This document shows positions 61,934-64,000 of a stretch of 64,000 nucleotides of DNA, piece by piece. The DNA comes from Sandaracinus sp. (GTDB lineage Bacteria; Myxococcota_A; Polyangia; Polyangiales; Houyiibacteriaceae). Location: the NCBI GenBank assembly GCA_002699025.1, contig PABA01000162.1, positions 1 to 64,000 on the forward strand, in the 5' to 3' direction. How positions within the stretch are numbered: the stretch's first letter is position 1; every line of letters begins with the position of its first letter. A model generated the notes under the pieces. It was not told the DNA's origin and ran no database searches. It saw only the letters and a list, made by a program, of their open reading frames with translations. A program made the position numbers and the translations under genes.

Positions 61934-63060
61934 ACGGCCTCCCGGAGCGGCGCCGGGGCGGGCGCGGCGGGCGGCGCGAAGGGGAGCACGCGGGAGGGGG
62001 TCTGGAGGTGCGCCTCGATCCGCTCGAGGGCGCGGGGCAACCCGTCCAGGCGGCGCCGCTCGATGTGCTCGCGGTAGCGCGGCCCCCGGTCGAGGAAGCG
62101 CTCCACGTCCAGGCCCCCGAGCCGCTCCATGTCGTGCGCGGCCCCGGCCCCCGAGCGGCGCAGGAAGGTCGCGTTGATCTGCTGCTCGTAGTTGCCCATC
62201 TCGGGCATCGCCAGCACCGGCTTGCCGAGGTAGAGGCTCTCGCCGACGAGCTGGTTGCCCGCGGTGGTCACGAGCGCCTCGCAGGTCGCCAGGTCCTCGA
62301 CGAAGCGATGCGGATCGATGGCGCGGAAGCGGAGGCGCCCCACCGAGGGGCGCTCACCGAGGCCGTAGACGCGCACCTCGCGGCGGCTCGCGGCGAGGGC
62401 CTCGAGCACGGAGCGGGGCGCGGAGCGGCGGACGTACGCGACGAGGTGGTCCCGATCCTCCACGCTCGCCTCGCGCACCTCGCGGCGGAGCAGCACGCCG
62501 ATGGGGACGCAGCGCCGCCAGCGCGGCTTGATGGGCGCCGAGAAGAAGGAGCTGACGACGGTCTCGGTCTGGCCCTGGTACCAGGCGTGGACGAAGGGAG
62601 CCATGAAGGCGGCGTAGCGGCGCAGGTGCGCGGGCAGATCGGAGAGGTCGTGGGTCAGCAGGAAGTGCTGGTGGTCGACGCTGAGGAAGGGCACGCCGGC
62701 GGCGCGCGCGGCGCGGGCCGTCACCGGCTCGAAGTCCGTGAGCACGAGGTCGGGTTGCTCGCGCTCCATGTGGAGCTCGACCATCCGCACGAGCTGGCGG
62801 AGGCGCCAGAGGTAGTGGGCGTTGCCGAGGCCCGTGCGCACGTAGCTGAGGCGGCGGCCGGGGCCGTAGCGGAAGGCGACGTCCGGGAGCCGGTAGAGCT
62901 CGACGTCGCTGCCGACGTAGAGGGGCTCGAGCATCTCGAAGGCCTGCCCGTTCGCGTAGAGCACCAGGCGGTGGTGCGGGCGGAGCGCCTCGACGAGGGC
63001 GAGCGCGCGGGCGGCGTGGCCGCGGCCCTCGCCCTGGACTCCGAAGAAGATGGTCGCCAT
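61930..63060 (-). CDS. MurG-like glycosyltransferase (GT28/GT1 fold)
   Basis: 376 aa, first gene of a two-gene unit with the radical SAM protein. It begins MATIFFGVQGEGRGHAARAL, a nucleotide-sugar transferase N-terminal loop like that of MurG and the MJ1255-type family, and has the donor-site block TTAGNQLVGESLYLGKPVLA. GT-B fold is implied. No membrane helix, so it is likely peripheral. Acceptor unknown; a lipid or polysaccharide is plausible. Confidence 0.88.
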   Translation of the reverse strand: MATIFFGVQGEGRGHAARALALVEALRPHHRLVLYANGQAFEMLEPLYVGSDVELYRLPDVAFRYGPGRRLSYVRTGLGNAHYLWRLRQLVRMVELHMEREQPDLVLTDFEPVTARAARAAGVPFLSVDHQHFLLTHDLSDLPAHLRRYAAFMAPFVHAWYQGQTETVVSSFFSAPIKPRWRRCVPIGVLLRREVREASVEDRDHLVAYVRRSAPRSVLEALAASRREVRVYGLGERPSVGRLRFRAIDPHRFVEDLATCEALVTTAGNQLVGESLYLGKPVLAMPEMGNYEQQINATFLRRSGAGAAHDMERLGGLDVERFLDRGPRYREHIERRRLDGLPRALERIEAHLQTPSRVLPFAPPAAPAPAPLREAV

Positions 63061-63707
63061 GGGAACCTCCGTCGGCGCGGGCTGGGGCGCGCCGGATGGC
63101 CCCGCTCTGGCGGTCGCCCGTCGCCCGCCTGCGTCGAGCGCGTGACGAGCGCGTGTGACGCGGGAAGGTCACGGCGCGTCCACGACGGCGTCGCCGGCGC
63201 GGCGCGCCGCGCTCACGGAGGCGAAGCGGGGCCGTCACCTGCGGGGCGGGGGCGGCGATCCGTCGCGGGGGCGGAGGGAAAGGGGGGCGTATCAGAGGTG
63301 CCGCGGGAAGGGGGGCGCGAGCTGGAGCGACGGGCCTGCGCGATGAAGCCCGAGCGACGGAGCCCGAGCCCCGAAGCCCGAGCGATGGAGCCCGAGCGAT
63401 GAAGCCCGAGCCCCGAAGCCCGAGCGCGAGCCCGAGCGATGAAGCCCGAGCCCCGAAGCCACAGCCGGAAGCCACAGCCCCGAAGCTCGACAGCACCGCG
63501 GCGCGCGCCGCCCCGGAGAGCCCGACGCGGACCCCGCACGACCCGCTCGCCCCGACGCGGCCCAGTTCCCCGACCCCCCCGGCCAAAGGCCGGCTCGTCG
63601 CCCAAGGCGACGAAACCCCGATCCCTCGGCCGTAGGCCGCTCCCGCCGGCCGAAGGCCGGCTCGTCGCCCAAGGCGACGAAACCCCGACCCCCCGGCCGT
63701 AGGCCGC
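63061..63707. repeat. repeat-rich gap: GAGCGATGAAGCCC units and two double-hairpin elements
   Basis: From about 63340 to 63490, 13-14-bp units such as GAGCGATGAAGCCC and GAGCCCCGAAGCC are repeated with variation. At 63561-63707 two tandem elements follow: CCCAGTTCCCCG, GGCCAAAGGCC, TCGTCGCCCAAGGCGACGA, GGCCGTAGGCC; then the same again, ending at the stop of the next gene (63708). The rest of the 647 bp shows no gene. Confidence 0.75.
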
Positions 63708-64000
63708 CTACATGTTCCGCCGGTACTGCCCGCCCACGTCGTAGAGGGCCCGGCTGATCTGCCCGAGCGAGCAGACCTTCGTCGTCTCCATCAGCTCCTC
63801 GAAGAGGTTCCCGTGCGTCACGGCCACCTCCTGCAGCGCCTCCAGCGCCACCTCCCCGCGCTCGCCGTTCCGCTTCTGGAACGCCTGCACCTGCGCGATG
63901 GCCCGCTCCTTCTCCTCGTCGGTCGAACGGATCACCTCGTCCGGCACCACCGTCGGTGAGCCGCTCGGGCTCAGGAAAGTGTTCACGCCGATCACCGGCA
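63708..64000 (-). CDS. icmF: IcmF-type acyl-CoA mutase (fused isobutyryl-CoA mutase), C-terminus; runs off right edge
   Basis: The visible 97 codons run off the right edge and end VCSLGQISRALYDVGGQYRR then NM, with PVIGVNTFL at the window edge and ATVTHG-like VTHGNLFEELMETTKV. This matches the C-terminal end of the adenosylcobalamin-dependent mutase IcmF, which fuses a B12 domain, a G-protein chaperone and the mutase domain. It rearranges isobutyryl-CoA and n-butyryl-CoA. The stop sits directly after a repeat element. Catalytic and B12 domains lie outside the window. Confidence 0.85.
   Translation of the reverse strand, partial: PVIGVNTFLSPSGSPTVVPDEVIRSTDEEKERAIAQVQAFQKRNGERGEVALEALQEVAVTHGNLFEELMETTKVCSLGQISRALYDVGGQYRRNM

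Overview
The window is very GC-rich DNA from a predatory-type or soil Myxococcota (deltaproteobacterial) chromosome, most likely of the Polyangiales/Sandaracinaceae kind. The evidence is indirect: no rRNA or taxonomic marker is present. It includes many Asp/Gly-rich lipoproteins, a DUF2330 protein, an IgGFc-binding-like protein, TIG and thrombospondin type 3 domains, a GlyGly/RRR C-terminal sorting tag, a eukaryotic-like Ser/Thr kinase, FHA proteins, a sigma-54 activator and a PP2C-cNMP fusion. I found no tRNA, rRNA, CRISPR array or complete insertion sequence.

Layout. 1-72 is the first 24 codons of an IS110-like transposase running off the left edge. 310-4735 (minus) holds two large surface lipoproteins. 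5082-6649 holds a metallophosphoesterase overlapped by a small secreted protein. 7064-11537 holds a DUF2330 protein, a PA0069-type radical SAM protein and two uncharacterised proteins, separated by repeat-rich gaps. 11702-28478 is the core of the window: an NtrC-type sigma-54 activator followed by a nearly complete, colinear type II secretion operon (gspC-D-E-F, a GspG-like protein, gspG-H-I-J-K-L-M-N). The genes overlap or nearly touch and no prepilin peptidase gene is present. 28910-32126 holds a hypothetical protein, an ArsC/Spx-like protein, a heat-shock sigma factor (rpoH) and rsmI.

32193-35524 is a two-gene unit of a Kelch-type lipoprotein and an outer-membrane protein. 35977-38597 (minus) pairs a PP2C phosphatase/cNMP-binding fusion with a His-Gly-rich FecR-like lipoprotein. 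39034-40644 is a Cys-rich lipoprotein. 40704-45503 (minus) is a tight operon of a GH15 glucanohydrolase and two histidine kinases, one with a degenerate ATP site. 45699-48923 is a four-gene overlapping operon containing an orphan SctL/FliH-type stator protein and an S2P-like metalloprotease. 49198-58663 (mostly minus) holds a membrane protein, a Ser/Thr kinase, a DUF4286 protein, a lipoprotein, an OmpA/TSP3 protein and an FHA protein. 58873-63060 holds a vWA-type lipoprotein and a radical SAM/SPASM plus glycosyltransferase pair. The right edge cuts the C-terminus of an IcmF-type acyl-CoA mutase.

Two themes stand out. The first is secretion and envelope biology (T2SS, an orphan T3SS/flagellar stator component, many lipoproteins, OmpA) combined with kinase, phosphatase and FHA signalling. 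The second is an unusual density of short hairpin and tandem repeats in intergenic gaps, mostly where genes converge. One of these is a recurring double-hairpin element placed directly after stop codons.
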